Numbered from the stretch's first letter, positions 6,697 through 15,772 are shown. The stretch: 64,000 bases of DNA from Bacteroidetes oral taxon 274 str. F0058 (GCA_000163695.1 GG774889.1:1199941-1263940), one strand, 5' to 3'. Made by a program: numbers and translations. The notes: generated by a model not told the origin, from the letters alone.

Positions 6697-9516
6697 CTAA
6701 GGAAGACGGAGGTATTTGCCTGTAACGCTACGAGGATTGCGGGCGATGTCGTCGGGAGTGCCTGCGGCGATAATCTCTCCGCCTGAGGCTCCTGCATCGG
6801 GACCGAGCTCGATGATGTAGTCGGCACATTTGAGCACGTCGAGGTTGTGCTCGATTATTATCACCGTATTGCCGTTCGTTACCAAGCGGTCGATGATTTT
6901 GAGGAATACGTTGATGTCTTCGAAGTGCAGACCTGTCGTCGGTTCGTCGAGGATGTAGAGCGTTTTGCCCGTGTCGCGTTTGGATAGCTCGGTAGCGAGC
7001 TTTATCCTCTGTGCCTCGCCACCCGACAGAGTAGTGGCAGCCTGCCCCAGACGGATATAGCCTACGCCCACGTCTTGCAGCACCTTGAGCTTGCGGACAA
7101 TGTGCGGTATGTTCTCGAAAAACTCTACACTCTGGTTGATAGTCATATCGAGAACGTCGGCAATGGATTTGCCTTTGAATCTAACCTCGAGTGTCTCGCG
7201 GTTGTAGCGTTTGCCACCGCAGGCATCGCACTGTATGTAGACATTGGGCAGGAAATTCATCTCGAACGTCTTGTATCCGTTGCCGTCGCAGACAGGGCAT
7301 CGCCCGCCCGCAACATTGAACGAGAAGCGTCCCGCTTTGTAGCCGCGTATCTTGCTTTCGTTGAGCTCGGCAAAGAGGTTGCGTATGTCGGTGAAGATAT
7401 TGGTATACGTCACAGGGTTCGAACGCGGTATACGCCCTATGGGGCTTTGGTCTACTTCGATGACTTTGTCGAGATGCTCGAGTCCTTTTATAGCGGTGTA
7501 AGGTAGGGGTGTGGCATTAGAGCGGTAGAAGTGCTTGCTCAGTATCGGATGCAGCGTCTTATTTATTAGCGACGATTTGCCGCTGCCGCTGACACCTGCG
7601 ATACAGACGAACATACCGAGGGGAATGTCGAGAGTAACGTTTTTCAGGTTGTTGCCTGTGGCACCCGACAAGACAAGGTGTTTGCCGTTGCCCGTACGTC
7701 GCTCTTTCGGCACGTCGATAGCTTTCGTACCGTTGAGATATGCGGCAGTGAGCGTATCGGCTTGCAAAAGCTGTTGCGGTGTACCGCTAAACACGACCTT
7801 GCCGCCGAGACGTCCCGCTCCGGGTCCCATATCTACGATGTAGTCGGCAGAGAGCATCATCTCTTCGTCGTGCTCAACGACAACGACTGAATTGCCCATA
7901 TCGCGGAGCTTTTTGAGCGAGTCTATCAGCTTGATATTGTCTCTTTGGTGCAGTCCTATCGAGGGTTCGTCGAGGATATAGAGCACGTTTACCAACTGTG
8001 AGCCTATCTGCGTGGCAAGCCTTATGCGTTGCCCTTCGCCACCCGACAGAGTCTCGGTGGGGCGTGCCATTGTAAGGTAATTCAATCCGACTTTTAGCAG
8101 AAAATCGAGCCGTGTAGATATTTCTTTGATTATCTCCGAAGCTATTTTCAGCTGACTTGCCGAGAGTTTGTCGGGTAGGGTATCTATCCACGTTTTCAGA
8201 CTGTCGAGCGGTAGAGCGGATATTTCGGCTATATTCTTATCGTCGAGGCGATAGCTTAGAGCCTCCTTATTCAGTCGTGCTCCTTTGCACTCGGGGCAGG
8301 TTTGGGTGTTGTAAAATTGCCCCGCCCACTTCTGCTCCGATGCCGTTGCCGACTCGTCGTTGTGTAACTCGATATAATGAATAAGCCCCTGATAGCTGGT
8401 ATTGTACGAGTATCCTCCATCGCCTTGCGAGAACTCTATGTCGAGGTTGTCTGCCGAGCCGTTCATTATCTCGTCAAGTCCCTCTTCGGGTATCTTCACT
8501 ATCGGTGTATCGAGGTCGAAGCCGTGTTTGCGACCGATTGCCTCTATTTTTCGGAATATGGACAGTGTGTTTTTCGCCTTGCCTATCGGCAATATGCCGC
8601 CCTGTGCTATGCTCAGACGTCGGTCGGGGATTATTTTGTCCATATCCACCACATTTACCGTGCCTATGCCGTTGCATCGGGGGCAAGCACCTTTGGGGGT
8701 ATTGAACGAGAAGTTGTGCGGAGCTGTCTCGGCGTATGCAAGCCCTGTCTTGGGGCACATCAGCAGCGAGGAGAAGTATTGCGGCGTGTGGCTGTCGCGC
8801 TCCATTATCATCATAACGCCCTCGCCGAGCTTCATTGCGAGTCGTATGCTTTTGGCAATGCGTTCGGTATCTTTGGTGTCGACCACTATTTTGTCGATTA
8901 CTACTTCGATGTCGTGGTTTTTGTACCTGTCGAGCTTCATTCCGAGCGTTATCTCCTGCATCGTGCCGTCGACACGCACGTTGGAGTAGCCCTTCTTTCG
9001 TATGTTTTCGAACAGCTCGCGGTAGTGTCCTTTGCGGTTCTTGACCAGCGGGGCAAGTATGAGGCAGGCTTTGCCCGAATATTTGTCGAATATCATCGCT
9101 AATATTTGCTCTTCGGTGTACCGTACCATTTTCTGCCCGCTGGCATACGAATACGCCTCGCCCGCCCGCGAGTAGAGCAGTCGGAAAAAGTCGTAAATCT
9201 CGGTAGTAGTGCCTACGGTCGAACGCGGATTTTTCGACACGGTCTTCTGCTCGATGGCGATGACAGGGCTCAGTCCCGATATCTTATCGACGTCGGGACG
9301 CTCCATATTGCCTATGAAGTGCCGTGCGTACGCCGAAAACGTCTCGATATAACGCCGTTGCCCCTCGGCGTATATGGTGTTGAATGCCAGCGACGACTTG
9401 CCACTGCCGCTCAGCCCGGTGATGACCGAGAGCTTGTAGCGGGGAATGTCTACATCTATATTTTTGAGGTTGTGGGTGCGAGCACCGAGCACCTCTATCT
9501 TTTTGTCTTGTTCCAC
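6697..9516 (-). CDS. uvrA: UvrABC excision nuclease subunit A
   Basis: A 939-residue DNA-damage recognition ATPase of nucleotide excision repair. It holds two ABC ATPase modules: Walker A GLSGSGKSS near 34-42 and GVSGSGKSS in the second half, with LSGGEGQRIRLA and LSGGEAQRIKLA signatures and two LDEPS/LDEPT Walker B sites. Zinc-finger cysteines are visible in CPRCNGIG, CPECKGAR and in CPVCDGNG with CDACGGKRY. Length matches the family. The start is GTG at 9516, giving MEQDKKIEVLGARTHNLKN, the usual UvrA N-terminus, with AGGAG 12 bp upstream. Confidence 0.97.
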   Translation of the reverse strand: MEQDKKIEVLGARTHNLKNIDVDIPRYKLSVITGLSGSGKSSLAFNTIYAEGQRRYIETFSAYARHFIGNMERPDVDKISGLSPVIAIEQKTVSKNPRSTVGTTTEIYDFFRLLYSRAGEAYSYASGQKMVRYTEEQILAMIFDKYSGKACLILAPLVKNRKGHYRELFENIRKKGYSNVRVDGTMQEITLGMKLDRYKNHDIEVVIDKIVVDTKDTERIAKSIRLAMKLGEGVMMIMERDSHTPQYFSSLLMCPKTGLAYAETAPHNFSFNTPKGACPRCNGIGTVNVVDMDKIIPDRRLSIAQGGILPIGKAKNTLSIFRKIEAIGRKHGFDLDTPIVKIPEEGLDEIMNGSADNLDIEFSQGDGGYSYNTSYQGLIHYIELHNDESATASEQKWAGQFYNTQTCPECKGARLNKEALSYRLDDKNIAEISALPLDSLKTWIDTLPDKLSASQLKIASEIIKEISTRLDFLLKVGLNYLTMARPTETLSGGEGQRIRLATQIGSQLVNVLYILDEPSIGLHQRDNIKLIDSLKKLRDMGNSVVVVEHDEEMMLSADYIVDMGPGAGRLGGKVVFSGTPQQLLQADTLTAAYLNGTKAIDVPKERRTGNGKHLVLSGATGNNLKNVTLDIPLGMFVCIAGVSGSGKSSLINKTLHPILSKHFYRSNATPLPYTAIKGLEHLDKVIEVDQSPIGRIPRSNPVTYTNIFTDIRNLFAELNESKIRGYKAGRFSFNVAGGRCPVCDGNGYKTFEMNFLPNVYIQCDACGGKRYNRETLEVRFKGKSIADVLDMTINQSVEFFENIPHIVRKLKVLQDVGVGYIRLGQAATTLSGGEAQRIKLATELSKRDTGKTLYILDEPTTGLHFEDINVFLKIIDRLVTNGNTVIIIEHNLDVLKCADYIIELGPDAGASGGEIIAAGTPDDIARNPRSVTGKYLRLP

Positions 9517-10149
9517 TATAACGCTATACTCCTAAAAAAACAGTGCAAAAATAGTAAATAAATTGCGAAAACGTAACGGTTTCCGTCGATTTATACTATA
9601 CGATGCATATCGTTTTTTTATCGTTATTTGTCGTTACTATACAATAATATATTTGTATGCCCAAACTGTATTGCGAGATATAACCCTATTTTGTAATACA
9701 GTTTTTTTACGTAAATTATAGAAACTATACAATATTTTTTTGTTTCAATAAAAAATTTAATAAAGACGAAATAGTTTATTTATGATATTATGTCGGAATA
9801 ATAAAATACCGAATCATATATAATAGTATCTTGATAAAACAATATAATACTAAATAGTATATTATAGATTTTATTATGATTCTATGATAAACGAAATCGT
9901 TTTTATATAAAACATACTATTTTTATATGAAGACTAAAACGTATTTCTTTAAATAGAGATTTTTCTATAATATACGAAATAGTATTTTATTATTACAATC
10001 TATTTCTATAAAAAATCAAATAGTATTTAAATGAAATAAACGGTTTCTATTAAAACTCTTTTCGTATTGAAAAATAATATTACGTTGTATAAATAAAATG
10101 TATTATCTTTGCATTGTGAAAATATATTATACAAAAATATAATAGTATT
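9517..10149. other. very AT-rich intergenic spacer with a recurrent motif
   Basis: These 633 bp have no credible gene. The sequence is extremely AT-rich and carries many variants of A-C-G-A-A-A-T-A-G-T-A-T-T (near 9767, 9821, 9853, 9890, 9975, 10018) plus inverted forms (near 9912). The end of the spacer holds the promoter of the next gene. Confidence 0.6.
10085..10111 (+). promoter_or_regulatory. promoter of the DUF6261-like gene
   Basis: TATCTTTG at 10104-10111, with TTG-containing sequence about 19 bp upstream, fits TTG-N19-TAnnTTTG. It lies 39 bp before the ATG at 10150. Confidence 0.6.
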
Positions 10150-10896
10150 ATGAAAAAATTAAATAAAAACTCACGTATAGCAGAAGTGGCTGATATAGCT
10201 AATCGTATGGTATACTTATTCGAAAAGGAGACAGTAATAAAAGACGACGAAGTACTTAAAAAAGTATTCGCCGATATAAGCCAATCATCTGCTAAACTAA
10301 TAGATGCTATAAAAAGTGATAGGATACTCTCGGACTTGAAAGTTGCCGATAAGGTAAGAGATGAAGCTATAAGAAGACTTGAAAAGATGTTGAAAGGATA
10401 CTCTGTAATGCCGATAGAATCTATACAAAAAACAGGTAAAAAGCTATACGGAGTATTTGCCAAGTATGGAGTAGGTATTACTCGTAAGAGCTATTCGGAA
10501 GAGTCTGCATATATAAAAGCATTGCTAATAGATTTTTCGATGGAGGATATAAAAGCAGACGTCGAATCTCTGACAGGACTCAAAGAGATACTTACAGAAA
10601 TAGATACAGTACAGAAAGCATTCGATAAGAAGCGTATGGATTACGAAAAGCTAATAACAGGTAATACGTATAAATCACAAACATATACTTTGAAAATGGA
10701 TATTGTATCCAAGATAAACAATATTATAGTGCCATATCTAATCTCATCGAAAAATACAAATCCTGACGCTTTCACAAACTTTGCTAACGTTACCGATAAA
10801 GTTATATCCGATATAAATGCTTTGGTTAAAAGTAGATCAAAAGTTAAGAACGATAAATCAAAAAATGAAAATAAAATAGAAGAAACAACTACATAG
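10150..10896 (+). CDS. uncharacterised helical protein, DUF6261-like
   Basis: A 248-residue, mostly alpha-helical, charged protein without a signal peptide or membrane segment. Features that recall the Bacteroidetes-only DUF6261 group are the N-terminal SRIAEVADIANRM, the central ADKVRDEAIRRLEKMLKGY and an overall length near 240. The C-terminus is a low-complexity K/N/E tail. It stands alone between an AT-rich spacer and a strong terminator. Function is unknown and the family assignment is tentative. Confidence 0.6.
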   Translation: MKKLNKNSRIAEVADIANRMVYLFEKETVIKDDEVLKKVFADISQSSAKLIDAIKSDRILSDLKVADKVRDEAIRRLEKMLKGYSVMPIESIQKTGKKLYGVFAKYGVGITRKSYSEESAYIKALLIDFSMEDIKADVESLTGLKEILTEIDTVQKAFDKKRMDYEKLITGNTYKSQTYTLKMDIVSKINNIIVPYLISSKNTNPDAFTNFANVTDKVISDINALVKSRSKVKNDKSKNENKIEETTT

Positions 10897-11092
10897 TTAT
10901 ATATATTAATATGATTGTTTTACATTATACTATACTATATACATTATGTGATATTATACGAGAAAACTACAAATAAGGGAAAGTACTCCCACATTATGAA
11001 ACATTAATATTTATTACATTATAAGGCAGTATTATACTTTTTGTTATTAAACACTATTCGTTTAATATTTTGTAAGCAGTATTATACGACGA

Positions 11093-11126
11093 AGCAGCGG
11101 TAGAGTTACGAGACTACCGCTGTTTT
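11093..11126 (+). terminator. intrinsic terminator after the DUF6261-like gene
   Basis: A perfect 9-bp stem (CAGCGGTAG at 11095-11103, CTACCGCTG at 11114-11122) is followed by TTTTG. Confidence 0.7.
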
Positions 11127-11165
11127 GTATTTAATACATATAGGGTATTGAGTAGTAATATACAT

Positions 11166-11202
11166 AAAAAGTATATGAGCGAAACGTATTCCGCTCATAT
11201 AC
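11166..11202 (-). terminator. intrinsic terminator after argS
   Basis: A perfect 11-bp stem (GTATATGAGCG at 11171-11181 with its complement at 11192-11202) is followed on the minus strand by TTTTT, ending the rhomboid-Fic-argS unit. Confidence 0.72.
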
Positions 11203-11313
11203 CGATAAAAAAATGTTAGAAAAAGAATTAATATTCGATGTTTGTTTTCGTCAATAATTAACCGATTGATGTGTACATATATTATTCCGTACTTATATTG
11301 TTCGTAAACGATA

Positions 11314-13095
11314 TTACATCTTATTTGGCAGTTCTATACCGAGTAGCGACATAGCATTGACGAGTACCTTAGAGATTGTACGACAGAGCACGAGGCGAAG
11401 GTTACGCACGTCGGCGTTCTCTTCGCGAAGGATAGGGCAGTCGTGGTAAAACCGACTGAACTCCTTTGCCAAATCGTAGCAGTAGTTGGCAATCAGTGCA
11501 GGCGAGAATGTCCGAGAGGCTTCGCCGAGTACCTCGGCAAACGACGACAGATACTGTATTATATACTTCTCGCTATCTGATATGGAGACGGTGTCGCATA
11601 CCGTTTCGAGTACTATGCCATCGTCGGCTGCCTTACGCAATATGGAATTTATGCGGGCGTTGGTGTACTGTATGAAGGGAGCCGAGTTGCCGTTGAAGTC
11701 TATCGACTCTCTTGGGTCGAAGACCATATTTTTTACAGGAGCGACTTTCAGTATAAAGTACTTTAACGCTCCCAACCCGATGATGCGTGCCGTCTGCCGT
11801 GCCTCGTCGGGTGTCATCTCGGCAATCTTACCAAGCTCTTTCGTAATATTGTATGCTTCGTCGGTCATCTCGTCTATCAGGTCGTCCGCATCTACGACAG
11901 TGCCTTCGCGGCTCTTCATCTTGCCTTCGGGGAGCTCTACCATACCGTACGAGAAGTGAACCAGCTCTTGCCCCCAGCGGAAGCCGAGGCGGTGGAGCAG
12001 GATAGCGAGAACCTGAAAGTGATAGTTCTGTTCATTGCCTACGACATAGACCATCTTATCTATATCGTAGTCCTCGTAGCGGAGCTTGGCTGTGCCTATA
12101 TCTTGCGTCATATACACCGATGTGCCGTCGGCACGCAGGAGCAGTTTCTCGTCGAGCCCGTCGGCAGTGAGGTCTGCCCATACAGACCCGTCTTCTTTTT
12201 GGTAAAACACACCTTCGTCCAATCCCCGCAAGACCTCCTTCTTGCCGACGATATAGGTCTGCGACTCGTAATATATCTTATCGAACGAGATACCGAGACT
12301 GCGGTAAGTGGCATCGAACCCTTCGTACACCCAGTTGTTCATCATATACCAGAGGTCTATTACTTCGCCGTCGCCCTCTTCCCAACGTTTGAGCATCGCC
12401 TGAGCTTCACGCATTATCGGAGCGGTACGTTCGGCTTCTTCTTTGGCTACGCCCTGTGCGGTGAGTTCCTCTACCTGCTTGCGATACTCCTCGTTGAAAC
12501 GTACGTAATATTTACCTACCAAGTGGTCGCCCTTGATGCCGCTGCTCTGCGGCGTCTCGCCATTGCCGAACATCTTCCACGCCAGCATAGATTTGCAAAT
12601 GTGTATGCCTCTGTCGTTTACGATATTGGTCTTGACTACCCGCCAACCGCTTGCCTCCTGTATACGGCTGATACTGTCGCCGAGCAGATTGTTGCGAATA
12701 TGTCCGAGGTGCAGCGGTTTGTTTGTGTTTGGCGACGAAAACTCTATCATCATCAGCGGCGACTTTTCGTTTGCCTTGACGAAGCCGTATTGCCTGTGGC
12801 TGTCTATCTCGTTGAGCAGCCGCACAAAGTAGCCTCTGTCTACAACCAGATTCAGAAATCCCTTAACAACATTGTACCGCACCGCCAAGCCTTCGGCTAC
12901 GAGCTCGTCGCCTATCTCCGCAGCTATTGCGTCGGGGGCTTTGCCCGCCACCTTGGCGAGCGGAAACACGACGATAGTGTAGTCGCCCTCGAACTCCTTT
13001 TTTGTCGGTTGGAATACTATTTTATCCTCCGACACCTCTTTGCCGTATCTATCTCTGCAAAAGCTTATTACCTTTTCGGTTATTTGTTTTTTCAT
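11314..13095 (-). CDS. argS: arginyl-tRNA synthetase
   Basis: A 593-residue class I aminoacyl-tRNA synthetase charging tRNA-Arg. It has the N-terminal Add1 domain (1-105), the HIGH motif as HLGH at 129-132 (in SPNTNKPLHLGHIRNN), the KMSKS-like EGKMKSREG and the C-terminal DALR anticodon-binding domain, in which RFYHDCPIL is typical. Length is standard. It lies 48 bp after the Fic gene and is probably the last gene of a rhomboid-Fic-argS transcript ending at the hairpin at 11171-11202. Confidence 0.97.
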   Translation of the reverse strand: MKKQITEKVISFCRDRYGKEVSEDKIVFQPTKKEFEGDYTIVVFPLAKVAGKAPDAIAAEIGDELVAEGLAVRYNVVKGFLNLVVDRGYFVRLLNEIDSHRQYGFVKANEKSPLMMIEFSSPNTNKPLHLGHIRNNLLGDSISRIQEASGWRVVKTNIVNDRGIHICKSMLAWKMFGNGETPQSSGIKGDHLVGKYYVRFNEEYRKQVEELTAQGVAKEEAERTAPIMREAQAMLKRWEEGDGEVIDLWYMMNNWVYEGFDATYRSLGISFDKIYYESQTYIVGKKEVLRGLDEGVFYQKEDGSVWADLTADGLDEKLLLRADGTSVYMTQDIGTAKLRYEDYDIDKMVYVVGNEQNYHFQVLAILLHRLGFRWGQELVHFSYGMVELPEGKMKSREGTVVDADDLIDEMTDEAYNITKELGKIAEMTPDEARQTARIIGLGALKYFILKVAPVKNMVFDPRESIDFNGNSAPFIQYTNARINSILRKAADDGIVLETVCDTVSISDSEKYIIQYLSSFAEVLGEASRTFSPALIANYCYDLAKEFSRFYHDCPILREENADVRNLRLVLCRTISKVLVNAMSLLGIELPNKM

Positions 13096-13143
13096 TATGC
13101 AATAATAATATTATGCGTTTCGTCTAAAAATCTTTGGTACTGT

Positions 13144-13911
13144 TTATTTCGAATGAAATTGTTCCTCGGGTCTGCTCATAGCGTTGAGACGCTCTATTTG
13201 CTTGTCGAGGAAGAAGTTTATATACTTTTCGTAATTCTCGGTTTCGTAGAAGTCTATGATTGCTTCACGATATTTCAAGGTATCTTCCGGTCTCGACGAA
13301 TATACGGGTACGATGTTCGAAGACATCAATACGGTACTCTCCAGAGTACGTGCCGTCCTTTTGTTGCCGTCGTGGAAAGGCTGCAGCCTCGCAATATTGC
13401 AATGCAAAAAAACAGCCCTCTCAAAAGGGTTCTCGTACAGATATTGTTCGTCGAGAATAGTGTCGAAAATACAAGCGACGGTATCTCTGTCTATTGGAGG
13501 CTTGTATTCCGTCCCCACTATTTGCACGGGCATATCTCTGAACTTTCCTCTATAATCCGTTTGCAGCAGCTCATCGGTCAATGACGAATGTACGGTTTTC
13601 ACAAAAAACTCGTCTATCTTCACTCGTTCGTTATGCTTTACCGTTTCTACAATACTTATAAACGTATTGTAGAGGTTCTTTATCATTTTTGTCTCCGAAT
13701 ATGTCTTCGATGCCGTAATATCATCTTTAATCAGAACTTCTGTCTCTACCAAAGAGTAGGTATTGCCCTCTATGCGTCCCGAGTAGTAACACCAGACTAC
13801 AGCTAAATTTTTCAGTTCGAAACTCTCCAGATTCGAAAACTGCGAATACCTGTTGTGTATAATATATTCCGCTTTTGCTTTGGCTGCATTATCGAAAAAT
13901 ACCTTATTCAT
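13144..13911 (-). CDS. Fic/DOC-family protein with catalytic His replaced by Gln
   Basis: A 255-residue Fic-fold protein. Fic proteins transfer AMP or other phosphate groups to target hydroxyls. The core motif, normally HxFx(D/E)GN(G/K)R, reads LQPFHDGNKRTAR at 176-188, so the catalytic histidine is Gln177 while the phosphate-binding DGNKR is intact. An N-terminal inhibitory motif of the S/TxxxE(G/N) type is present (SGRIEGN, Ser44 to Asn50), marking a class II-like architecture. The start lies 6 bp after the rhomboid gene stop. Without the base it may be a pseudo-enzyme or use another chemistry; the codon is CAG in clean context. Confidence 0.88.
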   Translation of the reverse strand: MNKVFFDNAAKAKAEYIIHNRYSQFSNLESFELKNLAVVWCYYSGRIEGNTYSLVETEVLIKDDITASKTYSETKMIKNLYNTFISIVETVKHNERVKIDEFFVKTVHSSLTDELLQTDYRGKFRDMPVQIVGTEYKPPIDRDTVACIFDTILDEQYLYENPFERAVFLHCNIARLQPFHDGNKRTARTLESTVLMSSNIVPVYSSRPEDTLKYREAIIDFYETENYEKYINFFLDKQIERLNAMSRPEEQFHSK

Positions 13912-13917
13912 ACCTCG

Positions 13918-14676
13918 CTAAAAATCTTTGGTGAATAATTTTCCTCGTTTTTTCCATATCAGCAGCAATATCAACCCAAACAGCAATCCGCCGAGATGGG
14001 CGAAATGTGCCACGTTGTCCCACGAGAAGTTGGCAACACCTGCAAAAAGCTCTATCAGACCGTATACGATGACAAATACTCGTGCCGGTATAGGTATAGG
14101 CAGGAAGAACATATAAAGCTTCTCTTTGGGGAACATATAACCGAAAGCAAGCAGTATGCCGAACACAGCCCCCGACGCCCCGACGGTAGGGATATTCATC
14201 AATATGTATAGTCTAACAATATAGTCAGATAAATTTGAACCCTCGCTCAGAACTTCATTGGCTTCACCCATCGATATATGCCTCATTACGGCAGGCATAT
14301 CGGAGATGTGGCTTGCGATAGAGCAGTAGTCTATGTACCAGACTGTCTGCTGTACGATAGCTGCTCCCAGCCCCGCAACGAAGTAATAAAACAAAAATTT
14401 CTTGCCGCCCCAAAACATCTCGAACAGCCGCCCAAACATATACACGGCAAACATATTGAATAATATATGCTCTACGCCCGCGTGCATAAACATATAGGTG
14501 AAGAACTGGTAGACCCTGAACTTCTCCGATAGGACAAAATGCAGCCCCAGCGTGTCGTTAAGCTCTATTCCTGACTTCGACCGCAGAACCGTCGTTGCAA
14601 TAAGACAGAGTACGTTTATTATAATTATGTTCCAAACAACAGGTGCCGTCGAGAAAAAATCCCTCCTATTTTCCAT
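13918..14676 (-). CDS. rhomboid-family intramembrane serine protease
   Basis: A 252-residue polytopic membrane protease. The catalytic serine is in GASG (Ser169, VGASGAVFG) and the catalytic histidine in AHFAHLGG (His224 or His227), with the loop HxxxN at 70-74 (HILFN). Six or so hydrophobic helices are visible. It cleaves transmembrane substrates within the inner membrane; its substrate is unknown. It is the first gene of a minus-strand group with the Fic and argS genes (6 and 48 bp gaps). Confidence 0.92.
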   Translation of the reverse strand: MENRRDFFSTAPVVWNIIIINVLCLIATTVLRSKSGIELNDTLGLHFVLSEKFRVYQFFTYMFMHAGVEHILFNMFAVYMFGRLFEMFWGGKKFLFYYFVAGLGAAIVQQTVWYIDYCSIASHISDMPAVMRHISMGEANEVLSEGSNLSDYIVRLYILMNIPTVGASGAVFGILLAFGYMFPKEKLYMFFLPIPIPARVFVIVYGLIELFAGVANFSWDNVAHFAHLGGLLFGLILLLIWKKRGKLFTKDF

Positions 14677-14753
14677 AACACTTTCTTAATTTTTGTGCAA
14701 AATTACATTAATTTAGTCAAAAAAATCGTTTTTTTTTCACTTTTTCCAAATAA

Positions 14754-14787
14754 TTTGTTGATTATCAAAAAAAATATACTACTTTTG
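14754..14787 (+). promoter_or_regulatory. strong promoter of the HU gene
   Basis: GTTG at 14757-14760, a 19-bp spacer and TACTTTTG at 14780-14787 closely match the Bacteroidetes TTTG-N19-TAnnTTTG consensus. The leader before the ATG at 14841 is about 45 nt and AT-rich. Confidence 0.7.
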
Positions 14788-14840
14788 TCGTCGAATAAAA
14801 TAACATTATTATTATCCATTTAAATTAAAATTTAGTTTCT

Positions 14841-15116
14841 ATGAACAAACAAGATTTAGTAAAAGCGATTGCTACTGAAGCAGGTTTGAGTCAAGTTGAT
14901 TCGAAAAAAGCTCTCGAAGCTTTTGAAAATGCAGTGAAAAAGTCTTTGGTAAAAGGCGAATCCGTTACAATGATAGGTTTCGGTACCTTCTCGGTTGTAA
15001 AACGTGCAGCTCGTAAAGGTATCAACCCTGCTAACGGCAAACCGCTCCAGATCAAGGCTAAAAAGGTTGCAAAGTTCAAAGTTGGTTCGAAACTTGCCGA
15101 AGCTGTTGCAAAGTAA
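14841..15116 (+). CDS. HU-family nucleoid DNA-binding protein
   Basis: A 91-residue bacterial histone-like protein. It shows the full HU/IHF fold: helical MNKQDLVKAIA start, the GFGTFSVVKRAARKG beta segment, the NPANGKPLQIKAKK arm with the DNA-intercalating proline, and the C-terminal helix KVGSKLAEAV. It bends and compacts DNA. The consensus promoter upstream suggests high expression, and an intrinsic terminator follows. Confidence 0.96.
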   Translation: MNKQDLVKAIATEAGLSQVDSKKALEAFENAVKKSLVKGESVTMIGFGTFSVVKRAARKGINPANGKPLQIKAKKVAKFKVGSKLAEAVAK

Positions 15117-15134
15117 GTTTTATCTAATCGAGTG

Positions 15135-15174
15135 AAAAGTGGGCACTAAAAGTTTTTAATGCTCACTTTTTTTT
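15135..15174 (+). terminator. terminator after HU, overlapping the 3' end of ispF
   Basis: The stem AAAAGTGGGC (15135-15144) with GCTCACTTTT (15161-15170) is followed by T's. The convergent ispF stop (15156-15158) lies in its loop, so the hairpin is shared by both genes. Confidence 0.72.
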
Positions 15175-15635
15175 ATCAAAGCCACGGCATAAGCCGTTAT
15201 CCCCTCTTTTCGTCCGACGAAACCTATCTGCTCGTTTGTAGTAGCCTTTATTCCTATATCGGCAGACGGTATGTTCATCACCTTTGCCAACACGTTTTTC
15301 ATCGCATCTATATGCGGATTTATCTTGGGTTCCTCGGCACAGACGGTAGAGTCTATGTTTACCACCTCGTACCCTCTGTTACGCACCAAATCGACCGTTC
15401 GGGCAAGTAATACCTTGCTGTCTGCGTCTTTGAAGCGTTCGTCGTTGTCGGGGAAATAGTGTCCTATATCGCGTAAGCCCGCAGCTCCAAGCAGAGCGTC
15501 GCATATTGCGTGGATTAACACATCGGCATCCGAATGCCCCAGAAGTCCGTGTGTGTGCTCTATCTGCACTCCTCCTATTATCAGCTTACGTCCCTCTACC
15601 AGACGGTGTACGTCGTATCCAAAACCTATTCTCAT
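15156..15635 (-). CDS. ispF: 2-C-methyl-D-erythritol 2,4-cyclodiphosphate synthase
   Basis: A 159-residue trimeric enzyme of the MEP isoprenoid pathway, making the cyclodiphosphate from CDP-ME-2-phosphate. Motifs are the N-terminal GYDVHRL (metal ligands Asp and His), GLLGHSDADVLIHAICDALLGAAGLRDIG across 33-62, and the C-terminal KATTNEQIGFVGRKEGI. The frame extends upstream to 15770, but the promoter TATCTTTG at 15670-15677 (minus strand) lies inside that extension and MRIGFGYDVH is the standard N-terminus, so 15635 is chosen. Confidence 0.95.
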   Translation of the reverse strand: MRIGFGYDVHRLVEGRKLIIGGVQIEHTHGLLGHSDADVLIHAICDALLGAAGLRDIGHYFPDNDERFKDADSKVLLARTVDLVRNRGYEVVNIDSTVCAEEPKINPHIDAMKNVLAKVMNIPSADIGIKATTNEQIGFVGRKEGITAYAVALIKKSEH

Positions 15636-15669
15636 AGTATGATAAATTGTATTTTGTTTTTTCGGAGGG

Positions 15670-15677
15670 CAAAGATA
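15670..15677 (-). promoter_or_regulatory. -7 promoter element of ispF
   Basis: On the minus strand this reads TATCTTTG, 35 bp before the ispF ATG. It is divergent from the aminotransferase promoter at 15710. Confidence 0.6.
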
Positions 15678-15709
15678 ATATAATTTGTTACGACAAACAA
15701 AAAAATGAC

Positions 15710-15717
15710 TAACTTTG
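15710..15717 (+). promoter_or_regulatory. -7 promoter element of the aminotransferase gene
   Basis: TAACTTTG matches TAnnTTTG, 56 bp before the ATG at 15773. Confidence 0.55.
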
Positions 15718-15772
15718 GGTTCTGAAAATAGCTTTTGTAGAAATAATATAAATAAATAGTAATTAATCAATT

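Larger units (their letters stand above)
10897..11313. other. intergenic region with two convergent terminators
   Basis: These 417 bp hold no gene. They contain a plus-strand terminator (11093-11126), a minus-strand terminator (11166-11202) and a direct repeat of GCAGTATTATAC at about 11025 and 11076. Confidence 0.6.

Noticed and set aside
8377..9102. 241-codon plus-strand frame inside uvrA
   Set aside because: Shadow of uvrA; no independent support.
11956..13584. 542-codon open frame on the plus strand across argS and the Fic gene
   Set aside because: It is antisense to two well-supported genes, has a cysteine-, tyrosine- and valine-rich composition typical of reverse-frame translation, and no recognisable domain.
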